Below are positions 25,427-33,870 of a stretch of DNA of 43,091 nt, one piece after another. Both the position numbers and the translations under genes were made by a program. Source of the stretch: Clostridiales bacterium (GTDB lineage: Bacteria; Bacillota; Clostridia; Christensenellales; Aristaeellaceae); NCBI GenBank assembly GCA_015056015.1, contig SVHD01000018.1:1-43091 (forward strand). The letters run 5' to 3'. Within the stretch, counting starts at the first letter, position 1; the number at the start of each line of letters is the position of its first letter. The notes below the pieces were generated by a model. The model ran no database searches. It had not been told where the DNA came from and worked only from the letters and a program-made list of their open reading frames with translations.

Positions 25427-26799
25427 TGTTTCTTCACGCTCCTTAACGCTTGAAATTCATCCTTCAATATGGGATACAGCCGTTTGTACAATGCAAATCG
25501 ATCGGTAAATGCATCGGTATTTTCCGGGGAATAATATTCCGCTTCCCCGCAGCAGATTTTCTGCGCTTCCTCAAATCCCGCGCATACGCCTGCCCCTGTC
25601 ATGGCAATCATGCATGCCCCCAGGGCGGAGGCCTCCTTTTCCCGGGAAATGGTCAATTCCATGCCCAGGATATCGGCCTTCAATTGATTGAGCGCAGGAT
25701 TTTCCGCAGCGCCCCCGGTCACGATCATCCGTCCCCTGGGCAGCTGCAATTTTTCCAGAATATGCTTTAAACTGAAGCATACGCCTTCCATCACCGCATA
25801 GGCCATTTCCGCTTCCCCGCAATTCCCACTGACGCCAAAAAACACGCCCCGGGCATTGGGATCACAGATCGGGCAGCGCTCCCCATTGAGATAGGGAAGG
25901 AACACCGGCGGCATTTTTTCAAGGATCTGCTTTGGATTGCAGCCTCCGGGAAACAGTCTGCGCATCAAATTCAGGGAAGGGCCGGAGGACGCCGTTACCC
26001 CATAGCGCACAAAATGGAAGAAATATTTCCCGCTGACCACTTGATCAGCCCGCAAATTTTCTTCCGCCACGCCGCCCACATGCTCGCTGGTGCCGGTAAT
26101 ATCGAATAGATCTCCGTTTCTTTGCACGCCGCTGCCAAGCAGGGCGGCAAAAAAATCATTGCAGCCGTTATAGATGGGCAGCCCTTCCCGAAGTCCCGTT
26201 TCCAGGGCCGCCTCCCGGGTTAATCTGCCGGCCAGGGCAGACGGCGGCAAAAGCGGCGGCAGAATATCAGCGGAAACATTCAAATAATCCAGCATCTTTT
26301 CGCTGTAATCTTCCGTTTCCAGATTTGCCAGTCCCCGCCAGGAATAAGGATCGGACAGGCGGTGGCCCGTCAGCTTTTCCATCAGAAAATCCTTGGGCAT
26401 GCAGATGGAATGGATTTTTTCCATCCGTTTCTTCGCATACAGAATGGCCGGCATGGGATAGGAAAGCAGATCAGGATGGGGCATGGAAATTTCAGAAAGA
26501 AAAGTTTCCTGGGAAATATCCCCCTTGATTTTGTTCAGTTCCTCCACCCCTGCTGCGGCGTCCCAGCCGATGATGCTTTCCCCGCCGTTTACCAGATAGG
26601 TGCCCACCTGAGAGGAAAGGCCCACGCCCTCAATTTCCAGCGGCGGCAGCTTTCCGATTCCCCGGCAAAGGGCCGCCCACCAGCCTTGAGGCGTTTTTTC
26701 CGTATAGGCTTCCCTGGCCCTGAGGATATTTCCATCCCTGCTTCTGAAAAGCAGCTTTACCGAAGACGTGCCCAGATCAATGCCTAAAAATCCACTCAT
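25423..26799 (-). CDS. FGGY family carbohydrate kinase
   Basis: FGGY kinases phosphorylate sugars such as xylulose, gluconate or glycerol. The 458-residue protein has the N-terminal ATP-fold start GIDLGTSSVKLL (5-16), GVGLSSQVGTYLV, the catalytic aspartate in IYNGCNDFFAALLGSG (D near 236), DITGTSEHVGG, and the C-terminal RMIVTGGAAENPALNQLKAD. It is shorter than standard xylulokinase (about 490) and the substrate-binding stretch is not the QMHG of xylulokinases, so the sugar is probably different. Its ATG overlaps the stop of the upstream dehydrogenase gene (ATGA) without a ribosome site of its own, so translation is coupled. Confidence 0.88.
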   Translation of the reverse strand: MSGFLGIDLGTSSVKLLFRSRDGNILRAREAYTEKTPQGWWAALCRGIGKLPPLEIEGVGLSSQVGTYLVNGGESIIGWDAAAGVEELNKIKGDISQETFLSEISMPHPDLLSYPMPAILYAKKRMEKIHSICMPKDFLMEKLTGHRLSDPYSWRGLANLETEDYSEKMLDYLNVSADILPPLLPPSALAGRLTREAALETGLREGLPIYNGCNDFFAALLGSGVQRNGDLFDITGTSEHVGGVAEENLRADQVVSGKYFFHFVRYGVTASSGPSLNLMRRLFPGGCNPKQILEKMPPVFLPYLNGERCPICDPNARGVFFGVSGNCGEAEMAYAVMEGVCFSLKHILEKLQLPRGRMIVTGGAAENPALNQLKADILGMELTISREKEASALGACMIAMTGAGVCAGFEEAQKICCGEAEYYSPENTDAFTDRFALYKRLYPILKDEFQALRSVKKQ

Positions 26800-27809
26800 A
26801 ACCGGAAGATGGCTTTAACAAAGCCCTGGGGCCGTTTGGCCGCCATATCCAGCGCTTGAGCGAAATTTTCAATGGGCATGGTATTGGTCACCAGGGGAGA
26901 AAGATCCACGATGCCCTCTTCCATCAGCATGGCCGCTTTTTTATGCATATTCCAGTTATTGCCCGCGCCGATCACATGCAGATTATTGATGTGCACGTCA
27001 TCAATGCGGATATTCATATTTTTGCCCCGGCCATAGCCCGCCAGCGCAACCCGGCCGCCCTTTTTGGCGATCCGCAGCGCCTGCTGATTGCAGATTTCAA
27101 TGCCGGTGCACTCAATGATCACATCGGTTCCCTGGGGATGCAGCTTTTTCATTTCCGCTTCCAGATCGCAATTCTTCGTGGCGATGGTGGCATAGGCCCC
27201 CATTTCTTTGGCGATCTGCAATCTGCCTTCGCTGGACGCCGCCACCACGATGCGCCGCATGCCCATGGCCTTGGCCACCGCCAGCATGCAAAGCCCGATG
27301 GAGCCCGCGCCGATAATCAGGCAGGTTTCGGCAAATTTCGCATTGACCTTTTCAAAGGTGCCCAGGGCCACGCCCAGGGGCTCGCAAAGGGCGGCCTGCT
27401 CCCAGGCCAGGGAATCCTGAATTTCATAAAGGCCATAGGCAGGCATGATGGCATATTCCGCATAGGCCCCGTTGCGGCGGAAGCCGATTTCCTCAAACTC
27501 CTTACAATAGCGCCAGTTGCCGCTGCGGCAGGCGTCGCATTTCAGGCATACCACGTCATTGCTGCCAATTACATGCTTGCCCACCCAATGCTGATCTTCC
27601 TCGCTGCCGGCCTTATCCACAATGCCGCTCCATTCATGGCCGGGAATCAAGGGATAATTGGCCGGAATACCGCCGGAGAGCACTTCCAGATCCGTGGCGC
27701 AGACTGCCGCTGCCTTTACCTTGATGCGCACAAAACCAGGACCGGGTTCCGGAATGGGGGCATCCGTCAGATAGACCTTTCCGGGCTTTTCGATCATAAC
27801 AGCTTTCAT
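26796..27809 (-). CDS. Zinc-dependent medium-chain alcohol/polyol dehydrogenase
   Basis: The 337-residue protein is a medium-chain dehydrogenase of the sorbitol/threonine dehydrogenase branch. Catalytic zinc ligands are C37 in AVCATDLEVLSGG and H58-E59 in PGHEWSG; the structural zinc site C-x2-C-x2-C-x7-C is complete (C88, C91, C94, C102); the NAD fold is IIGAGSIGLCMLAVA. ATG 27809 is chosen for the GAGGAGG site; five extra upstream codons lie before it. It is the second gene of the operon, 23 bp after the ROK repressor. It probably oxidises a sugar alcohol or a sugar at a secondary hydroxyl. Confidence 0.9.
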   Translation of the reverse strand: MKAVMIEKPGKVYLTDAPIPEPGPGFVRIKVKAAAVCATDLEVLSGGIPANYPLIPGHEWSGIVDKAGSEEDQHWVGKHVIGSNDVVCLKCDACRSGNWRYCKEFEEIGFRRNGAYAEYAIMPAYGLYEIQDSLAWEQAALCEPLGVALGTFEKVNAKFAETCLIIGAGSIGLCMLAVAKAMGMRRIVVAASSEGRLQIAKEMGAYATIATKNCDLEAEMKKLHPQGTDVIIECTGIEICNQQALRIAKKGGRVALAGYGRGKNMNIRIDDVHINNLHVIGAGNNWNMHKKAAMLMEEGIVDLSPLVTNTMPIENFAQALDMAAKRPQGFVKAIFRL

Positions 27810-27832
27810 AAAAAACCTCCTCAAATGGAATT

Positions 27833-28912
27833 TTATCCATGAATTTCAATATGCCTGATTGCATGGCGGATGGCCACCAGCGCCGCGCCCTGCACGGCGG
27901 ATTTTGCGCCCTCCAGAATATGCAGTTCCTGCTGCATATGCCTGCCCTCAATTTCCCAAAGCGCTTTTTCAAACCGCTCGCAAAAGCCGGGCCGGTATTT
28001 GAGCAAATCGCCGCAAAGCACAATGGACTGGGGACGGAATAAACGGATCATATTATATACCGCAAAGGCCAGCGGCTGGGCAAGGCAATCCGGCCCGTCA
28101 GGATTTTCCCTTGCTTCCCTGGCATAGCGGCGCACATAGGCCTCCAGGCATCCCTTTGCCCCGCAGGCGCATTCCTCTCCGCCGGGCATTACAATGGTAT
28201 GGGCAATTTCCCATAGGCCGCTGCCCCTTACAATGCCGCCGTTCACCGCGGCCGCCATCCCCACGCTTTCATCCAGACGCAATAGAATGGTGTTATCGCT
28301 GCCGAATTCCTCCATATGGGCCAGCAGCATGCAATCCGGGTCATGGCGCAGATACACCCGCTTGCCAAAGCGATCCTGCAGGATTTGCCGCAGGGGAATA
28401 TCCTTCCAGCCCGGGCATTGGGGCAAATATACGGAAACGCCCTGATTGCCGTCTACTTCCCCCTGCATGGAAACGCCGATGGCCATGATCTGCTGCTCCC
28501 GGTCGGCTGCAATGGCCTGCTCACAGATTCCATAAATACCGCCCAGCAGCGCATCCGCAGAGGAAAAATCCGCCGGGGCGCTGTATGCGCAGATTTCTTC
28601 CCCCCGCAGATTCATGACGCATCCATTCAGGCCGGTGTTATTGATATCCAGCCCCAGCACGAAATGCTTCTCGCCATTAATTTCCAGAATCCCCGGAGTA
28701 CGGCCCGAGGCCCTGCTTTCATTTTCTTCTTTATGCTCACATAAATAGCCGGCATTGATGAGTCGATTGACCACATTGGTAATCCCGCCCCAGGAAAAGC
28801 CGGTCATGGCCTCCAATTGGCGGCGGGTGGCCCGCCTCATCTGACGCACCATTTCCAGGGTGCGCACGCAATTGGCATGGCAAAGATCCTGCTGCCCCAA
28901 TAAGCGCGCCAT
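27833..28912 (-). CDS. ROK family transcriptional repressor (XylR/NagC type)
   Basis: An N-terminal winged helix (RTLEMVRQMRRATRRQLEAMTGFSWGGITNVVNRLINAGYL) is fused to a ROK sugar-kinase-like domain with an altered phosphate loop (LGLDINNTGLNGCVMN) and the structural zinc motif CACGAKGCLEAY (about residues 248-259) preceded by the ligand histidine in EIAHT. Members bind a sugar and release DNA. The ATG at 28912 lies six bases after a G-rich ribosome site and is preferred to ATG 28918. The gene is first in its operon and its promoter region has two palindromes, so it very likely represses its own operon and the divergent lactonase/GH35 operon. Confidence 0.92.
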   Translation of the reverse strand: MARLLGQQDLCHANCVRTLEMVRQMRRATRRQLEAMTGFSWGGITNVVNRLINAGYLCEHKEENESRASGRTPGILEINGEKHFVLGLDINNTGLNGCVMNLRGEEICAYSAPADFSSADALLGGIYGICEQAIAADREQQIMAIGVSMQGEVDGNQGVSVYLPQCPGWKDIPLRQILQDRFGKRVYLRHDPDCMLLAHMEEFGSDNTILLRLDESVGMAAAVNGGIVRGSGLWEIAHTIVMPGGEECACGAKGCLEAYVRRYAREARENPDGPDCLAQPLAFAVYNMIRLFRPQSIVLCGDLLKYRPGFCERFEKALWEIEGRHMQQELHILEGAKSAVQGAALVAIRHAIRHIEIHG

Positions 28913-28924
28913 GGACATCCCCCC

Positions 28925-28953
28925 TTGACACTTATATCACCCGGTGATATAAT
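28925..28953 (+). promoter_or_regulatory. Rightward consensus promoter of the lactonase/GH35 operon
   Basis: TTGACA (28925-28930) and TATAAT (28948-28953) match consensus exactly with a 17-bp spacer. The 21-bp palindrome at 28932-28952 lies within the spacer and -10, and the second palindrome covers the expected RNA start near 28960. Confidence 0.93.
28932..28952. promoter_or_regulatory. Operator O1, 21-bp palindrome
   Basis: The half-site TTATATCACC and its exact complement GGTGATATAA flank a central C at 28942. It is in the spacer of the rightward promoter and just downstream of the leftward RNA start. The probable ligand is the adjacent ROK repressor. Confidence 0.88.
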
Positions 28954-28956
28954 CAA

Positions 28957-28985
28957 ATTGTATCACGCCGTGATATAATTGTCAA
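28957..28985 (-). promoter_or_regulatory. Leftward promoter of the ROK operon
   Basis: On the minus strand TTGACA (28985-28980) and TACAAT (28962-28957) are 17 bp apart; operator O2 fills the spacer. Its -10 lies only a few bases from that of the rightward promoter, so the two are face to face and may also compete for polymerase. Confidence 0.92.
28961..28975. promoter_or_regulatory. Operator O2, 15-bp palindrome
   Basis: TATCACG and CGTGATA flank C28968; the symmetry continues to AATT on both sides with one mismatch. Its centre is 26 bp from that of O1, about two and a half helical turns. Confidence 0.87.
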
Positions 28986-29049
28986 GCAGCATCCAAAGAG
29001 ATTGTGCAAAGCTCTGTTTTGTGGTATGATCAATGATGAGGTGAAAAAA

Positions 29050-29886
29050 ATGAATCTGAAGGAATGCATTCTCAATTCCCATCCCGCTTTGGATCAGGCC
29101 GCCATTTTCTATCTGGGGCAAGAAGGCATGCTGGTAAAATACCAGGAAAAATATCTGTTCTTTGATCCCTATCTTTCCGATTATGTCGATCGGAATTGCT
29201 GCAGCGAAAATGTCATCTGGCGGCGGAATTATCCCGCGCCCATCGATCCTGCTTCGCTGGATTTCATTGATTATGTTTTCTGCTCCCATAGCCATGCGGA
29301 TCACGCCGATCCCGATACCCTGACCGCTCTGGCCAAGGCCTCCCCCAATGCCAGATTCATCGGCGGAAAGCCGGTACAGCGTGTATTTGAAAAATGCGGC
29401 ATTGCTGCCGATCGCCTGATTTGCGCCCGCGCAGATGAAGAAATTTTCCTGGAAGAAAATATCTCCGTCCTGCCCATTCCTGCCGCCCATGAAGAAATCA
29501 TCCGGGATGAAGAAGGCAATTGCCAGGCCCTTGGCTTCCTTGCCACGCTGGGAAAAATCCGCTTCTATCACGCCGGGGATTGCTGCGTATATGATGGCCT
29601 GGCCCAGCGCATTCAGGGCGCAGATATCGCTTGCCTCCCCATTAACGGGCGGGATTATTATCGTCTGCGCGACGATATTATCGGCAATATGGATTGCCAG
29701 GAGGCGGCGCGGCTGGCCAGAGAAGCCCAAATTGCCCTGACCATTCCCATGCATTATGATCTCTATCCCATCAATTGCCTCAATCCCGGCTGGTTTGTGG
29801 AATCCATGGCCCGCTTTGCCCCCGGCCAGGCCTTCCATCTGTTCCAGCCCGGCGAAAAATTTCTGTTTGAAAAAAACGAAGGATAA
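29050..29886 (+). CDS. UlaG-like metallo-beta-lactamase fold hydrolase (sugar lactonase type)
   Basis: The 278-residue protein is related to UlaG, the L-ascorbate-6-phosphate lactonase. The metal motif is FCSHSHADHAD (H80, H82, D84, H85); further ligands are H in AAHEE, D in YHAGDCCVYDG and H in TIPMHYDLYP. The frame upstream of ATG 29050 is open to 29002, but GAGGTG sits just before 29050, and relatives begin here. It is the first gene of the rightward ROK-controlled operon. A lactonase next to several sugar dehydrogenases suggests it opens a lactone made by them; the substrate is inferred only from context. Confidence 0.86.
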   Translation: MNLKECILNSHPALDQAAIFYLGQEGMLVKYQEKYLFFDPYLSDYVDRNCCSENVIWRRNYPAPIDPASLDFIDYVFCSHSHADHADPDTLTALAKASPNARFIGGKPVQRVFEKCGIAADRLICARADEEIFLEENISVLPIPAAHEEIIRDEEGNCQALGFLATLGKIRFYHAGDCCVYDGLAQRIQGADIACLPINGRDYYRLRDDIIGNMDCQEAARLAREAQIALTIPMHYDLYPINCLNPGWFVESMARFAPGQAFHLFQPGEKFLFEKNEG

Positions 29887-29934
29887 GAACGTTTTCCCCA
29901 GAGTCACCGATCAATTCGAAAGCGAGGAATCATT

Positions 29935-31761
29935 ATGCTCACCCACAAGGACAATCAATTCTATCTCAATGGCGAAAAATTTGATATCCACAGCGGCGCG
30001 GTGCATTATTTCCGTTCCTTCCCCGAGCAGTGGGAGGGGCTTTTGACGAAGCTGAAAAACTGCGGCCTGAATACGGTGGAAACCTATTGCTGCTGGAATA
30101 TGCATGAACCGGAGGAAGGAAAATTCTGCTTCGAGGGCATGCTGGATATTGAACGCTTTATCCAAACGGCGCAGAAGGTAGGCCTGTATGTGATCATCCG
30201 GCCCGGCCCCTACATCTGCGCTGAATGGGATCTGGGCGCCCTGCCCGGCTGGCTGCTGAAGGATCCGGATATCCGCCTGCGCAGCAAAGAGCCTTCCTAT
30301 TTTTCCAAGGTAGAAAATTATATGGCCCAATTGATGAAGCATGTCACCCCCTACCTGGAAACCAAGGGCGGCCCGGTGATCATGATGATGGTGGAAAACG
30401 AATATGGTTCTTTCGGCAATGATCTGGAATACATGAATGAAAGCGCCCGGCTGCTGCGCAAATTGGGCGTGGATATTGCCCTGGGCACGGCGGATGGCCA
30501 TACCCTGATGCATTTAAACGGCGGCCATACGGATTATTCCTATCTGGGCATCGACTTTGGCTATACCCATAATCTGCCCGATACCCATCTCCAGCCCGCC
30601 CTTTCCCTGCGCCCGGATGAACCGCTTTTGCATGCCGAGCACTGGATTGGTCAATTTGCCCATTGGGGCAATAAGCCCCAGGCCTATGCCGCCGAATATG
30701 TGGCCAATGAAGTAAAAGAGCATTTGGAAAAGCATGTGAATTTCAATCTGTATATGTTCCACGGCGGCACCAACTGGGGCTTCAATGCCGGGGCCAATTC
30801 CGTCATTGTAGACGTCAAGGGCGATCCGAACAAGCGCGTTTTTGCCCCGGATATCACCAGCTATGATTATGACGCTCCCCTGAATGAATGGGGCGATTGC
30901 ACCCCCAAATATTTTGCCATCCAGAAGGAGATGGAAAAGCATCTGGGGGTAACGCTGCCCAAGCCCGCGCCCATTGAAACCCAGGTCATCGGAAAAGTGG
31001 CCCTGAATGAAACCGCCTCTCTCTTTGATAATCTGGAAAATATCGGCGCTCATTTCACCGCCATCAATCCCCGCTGCATGGAGCATTATGGCCAGAGCCA
31101 GGGCTATATCCTCTATCGCGCCCAGATCACCACCAAACAAAAGGTGAAAACCCTGATCTTTACCGACGTGAAGGATCGCACCCATGTATTTTTCAACGGC
31201 GTGCTCCGGGGCGTGATTTACCGGAATGACGAAAAGCAGTATCTGGATGTGGACGGCTGGATGGATGAAGGCGGCACCCTGGAATTGCTGGTGGAAAATC
31301 TGGGGCATATCAACTTTGGCCCCGATATGCTGCTGGGCGATCGCAAAGGCATTTGCGGCCATGTGATTATGTCCATTCTTCCCTCCCCCCGCCAGGTGAT
31401 TTTCAATTGGGATGTATATACCCTGCCCATGAATAATCTGCAGCTGCTGGAATACAAAGGCGAAGGCCGCAAGCCCGCCTTCTACCGCGGCACCTTCAAG
31501 GCGGAAAAGAAGCTGGATTGCTTCATTCACCTGGATCATTTCACCAAGGGCTTTGTCACCGTCAATGGCTTCAATCTGGGCCGCTTCTGGAATGTGGGCC
31601 CCCAGCAGAGCCTGTATCTTCCCTGGCCGCTGCTGAAGGATGAAAACGAAATCATCGTCTTTGATGAAGAGGGCTGCCTGGGCACCCCCGAAGTGGAAAT
31701 CACCGATCAGCATATCCTCAATTCCTTCAAGAGCAATGCCGAGGCGGAAACCGTGGTATAA
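29935..31761 (+). CDS. Beta-galactosidase, GH35
   Basis: GH35 enzymes release terminal beta-galactose. The 608-residue protein has the family opening (IHSGAVHYFRSFPEQW), NTVETYCCWNMHEP, IIRPGPYICAEWDLGALPGWL, the acid/base E156 in VENEYGSFGN and the nucleophile E235 in LLHAEHWIGQ. The FHGGTNWGFNAGAN motif is a GH35 hallmark. The C-terminal half has jelly-roll domains, ending in FVTVNGFNLGRFWNVGPQQSLYLP. There is no signal peptide. GCGAGGAA lies before ATG 29935, 48 bp after the lactonase gene. The length is that of the intracellular bacterial GH35 proteins acting on short galactosides. Confidence 0.94.
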   Translation: MLTHKDNQFYLNGEKFDIHSGAVHYFRSFPEQWEGLLTKLKNCGLNTVETYCCWNMHEPEEGKFCFEGMLDIERFIQTAQKVGLYVIIRPGPYICAEWDLGALPGWLLKDPDIRLRSKEPSYFSKVENYMAQLMKHVTPYLETKGGPVIMMMVENEYGSFGNDLEYMNESARLLRKLGVDIALGTADGHTLMHLNGGHTDYSYLGIDFGYTHNLPDTHLQPALSLRPDEPLLHAEHWIGQFAHWGNKPQAYAAEYVANEVKEHLEKHVNFNLYMFHGGTNWGFNAGANSVIVDVKGDPNKRVFAPDITSYDYDAPLNEWGDCTPKYFAIQKEMEKHLGVTLPKPAPIETQVIGKVALNETASLFDNLENIGAHFTAINPRCMEHYGQSQGYILYRAQITTKQKVKTLIFTDVKDRTHVFFNGVLRGVIYRNDEKQYLDVDGWMDEGGTLELLVENLGHINFGPDMLLGDRKGICGHVIMSILPSPRQVIFNWDVYTLPMNNLQLLEYKGEGRKPAFYRGTFKAEKKLDCFIHLDHFTKGFVTVNGFNLGRFWNVGPQQSLYLPWPLLKDENEIIVFDEEGCLGTPEVEITDQHILNSFKSNAEAETVV

Positions 31762-31772
31762 TTGTTCATCGG

Positions 31773-31802
31773 CTCCGGGAGAATTCCTCCCGGAGTTTTT
31801 TT
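31773..31802 (+). terminator. Intrinsic terminator after GH35
   Basis: A 9-bp stem (31773-31781 with 31787-31795), loop AATTC, then T7 at 31796-31802. Confidence 0.92.
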
Positions 31803-31827
31803 CTTGGGCTGATCCTGCAAAACGGCA

Positions 31828-31857
31828 TTGACGATTCCGGGAAAAAGTATGTATAAT
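31828..31857 (+). promoter_or_regulatory. Promoter of the lyxose isomerase-like gene
   Basis: TTGACG (31828-31833) and TATAAT (31852-31857) are 18 bp apart, 36 bp ahead of the ATG. Confidence 0.75.
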
Positions 31858-31881
31858 AAGAATCATCGCAAAGCTTTTTAA

Positions 31882-32433
<552 letters not shown>

Positions 32434-32444
32434 TTCTTTTCATC

Positions 32445-32475
32445 AAAACGCCCGGGCATTTTTCCGGGCGTTTTT
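32445..32475 (+). terminator. Intrinsic terminator of the lyxose isomerase-like gene
   Basis: AAAACGCCCGG (32445-32455) pairs with CCGGGCGTTTT (32464-32474); T5 ends at 32475. Confidence 0.9.
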
Positions 32476-32516
32476 CCTTTTAGACCAAAATCAATCAAAT
32501 ATTGCGCAATTTTCCC

Positions 32517-32545
32517 TTGCCATTTTTCCCGTTCCGTCGTATGAT
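32517..32545 (+). promoter_or_regulatory. Promoter of the MFS transporter gene
   Basis: TTGCCA (32517-32522) and TATGAT (32540-32545), spacer 17 bp. Confidence 0.65.
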
Positions 32546-32593
32546 GAAAGGCGAACGGCTTTGCCCATATTCTAACAAGCGAGGAACCGCAAT

Positions 32594-33820
32594 ATGAAAT
32601 TCTCCCCCACTCAGCGCCGCATCACCGCGGGCATCGTACTGGCCTATACCTGCGCGTATCTTTGCCGGCTGAATCTTTCCGCCGCTCTGGGCGGCATTAC
32701 TGAATCCCTGCAAATCAGCGATACCCAGGCAGGCACGCTGCAAACCGCCTTTGCCATCGTTTATGCTGCCGGGCAATTGATCAATGGCGCCATTGTGGAT
32801 CGGCTGAATCCCTTCCGGCATATCATGACCAGCCTGATCGGCTTTTCGATCTGCAATCTGCTCATGGGCTTTTGCACCAGCTATCCCCTGCTGCTTTGCC
32901 TTTGCTTTATGAACGGCATTTTCCAATCCATGCTCTGGACCCCCATCGTGCGCCTGATGGCCCGTTTTTATCCCACCAAGGTGGAAAGAAGCAAGGCCAG
33001 CCTGGCATTTTCCACCTGCATGATCGTAGGCCATCTGGGGGCGTGGAGCATTTCCGGCGTGATGGTCAATACCCTGGGCTGGGGCCTTGCCTTTACCATT
33101 CCCGGGATTATTGCTTTTATCGGCATGCTGATCGTCCGCAGTCTGCTCCGGGAAGCCAGGGATATGGGCAGCCAGCCCGTGGTCAAGGCCAGTCGCGCGC
33201 AGGAAACCCACGGCCATTCCCTGCTGGGGATGTTTGCCTCCACCGGTTTGCTCTTCCTGCTGGGCGCCTGCATTCTTTACGGCTTCGTGCGGGATGGCAT
33301 CGTTACCTGGGCCCCCAAGACCCTGGGCGGTCTGGGCAGCGGCGGCCTTGCGGCGGTGGCCTCTTCCCTGATCATTCCTTTGATCAATATCGTGGGCTAT
33401 ACCACGGGCAATTATCTCAACCGCAAGGGAATCAAAAATACCCGCCTTTGCATTGCCCTGATGACAAGCGCCGCCATGCTCTTTTGCGCCCTGCTTTCCC
33501 TGAACGGCGGCATGTGGATCACCGCTCTGCTGATGGGCCTTGGCTGCGCAGCCCTCAATGGGCTTAATCCCCTGCTGACTGCCCTGGTACCCCTGGAATA
33601 TGATAAAACCCGCCGGGTCAGCCTGGTAGCCGGGCTGATTGACAGCTTCATCTATATCGGCTCCGCCCTGGCCGGCTTTGTAGGCGGCAGCATTTCGGAA
33701 GGCCTGGGTGCCAGCGCGCTCTTTATTGCCTGGGCGGTTGCCGCCTGCGTCGCCGCCTTGCTGATGCTTCTTTCCAGCCGGAAAAAATGCCTGAAGGCCC
33801 TGGATGATTACGCGGTATAA
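32594..33820 (+). CDS. MFS transporter, organophosphate antiporter (GlpT/UhpT)-like
   Basis: The 408-residue protein has about twelve hydrophobic segments and the major facilitator loop GAIVDRLNPFR (65-75) between segments 2 and 3. YLCRLNLSAAL (R25) resembles the conserved first-helix arginine region of GlpT and UhpT, which exchange sugar phosphates for phosphate. The middle loop (about 195-215) is charged, as in MFS proteins. GCGAGGAA precedes ATG 32594. It is monocistronic, between a sugar isomerase and a fucosidase gene. Uptake of a sugar phosphate or a free acid sugar is plausible; the class is more certain than the substrate. Confidence 0.85.
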   Translation: MKFSPTQRRITAGIVLAYTCAYLCRLNLSAALGGITESLQISDTQAGTLQTAFAIVYAAGQLINGAIVDRLNPFRHIMTSLIGFSICNLLMGFCTSYPLLLCLCFMNGIFQSMLWTPIVRLMARFYPTKVERSKASLAFSTCMIVGHLGAWSISGVMVNTLGWGLAFTIPGIIAFIGMLIVRSLLREARDMGSQPVVKASRAQETHGHSLLGMFASTGLLFLLGACILYGFVRDGIVTWAPKTLGGLGSGGLAAVASSLIIPLINIVGYTTGNYLNRKGIKNTRLCIALMTSAAMLFCALLSLNGGMWITALLMGLGCAALNGLNPLLTALVPLEYDKTRRVSLVAGLIDSFIYIGSALAGFVGGSISEGLGASALFIAWAVAACVAALLMLLSSRKKCLKALDDYAV

Positions 33821-33840
33821 TCTTTCAAAAGCGCAAATAA

Positions 33841-33868
33841 AAAGGATTCCCGGCCGGGAATCCTTTTT
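33841..33868. terminator. Bidirectional terminator between the MFS and GH95 genes
   Basis: AAAGGATTCCCGG (33841-33853) and CCGGGAATCCTTT (33854-33866) are complementary with T6 on one side and A-rich sequence on the other; it serves the two convergent genes. Confidence 0.9.
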
Positions 33869-33870
33869 TA

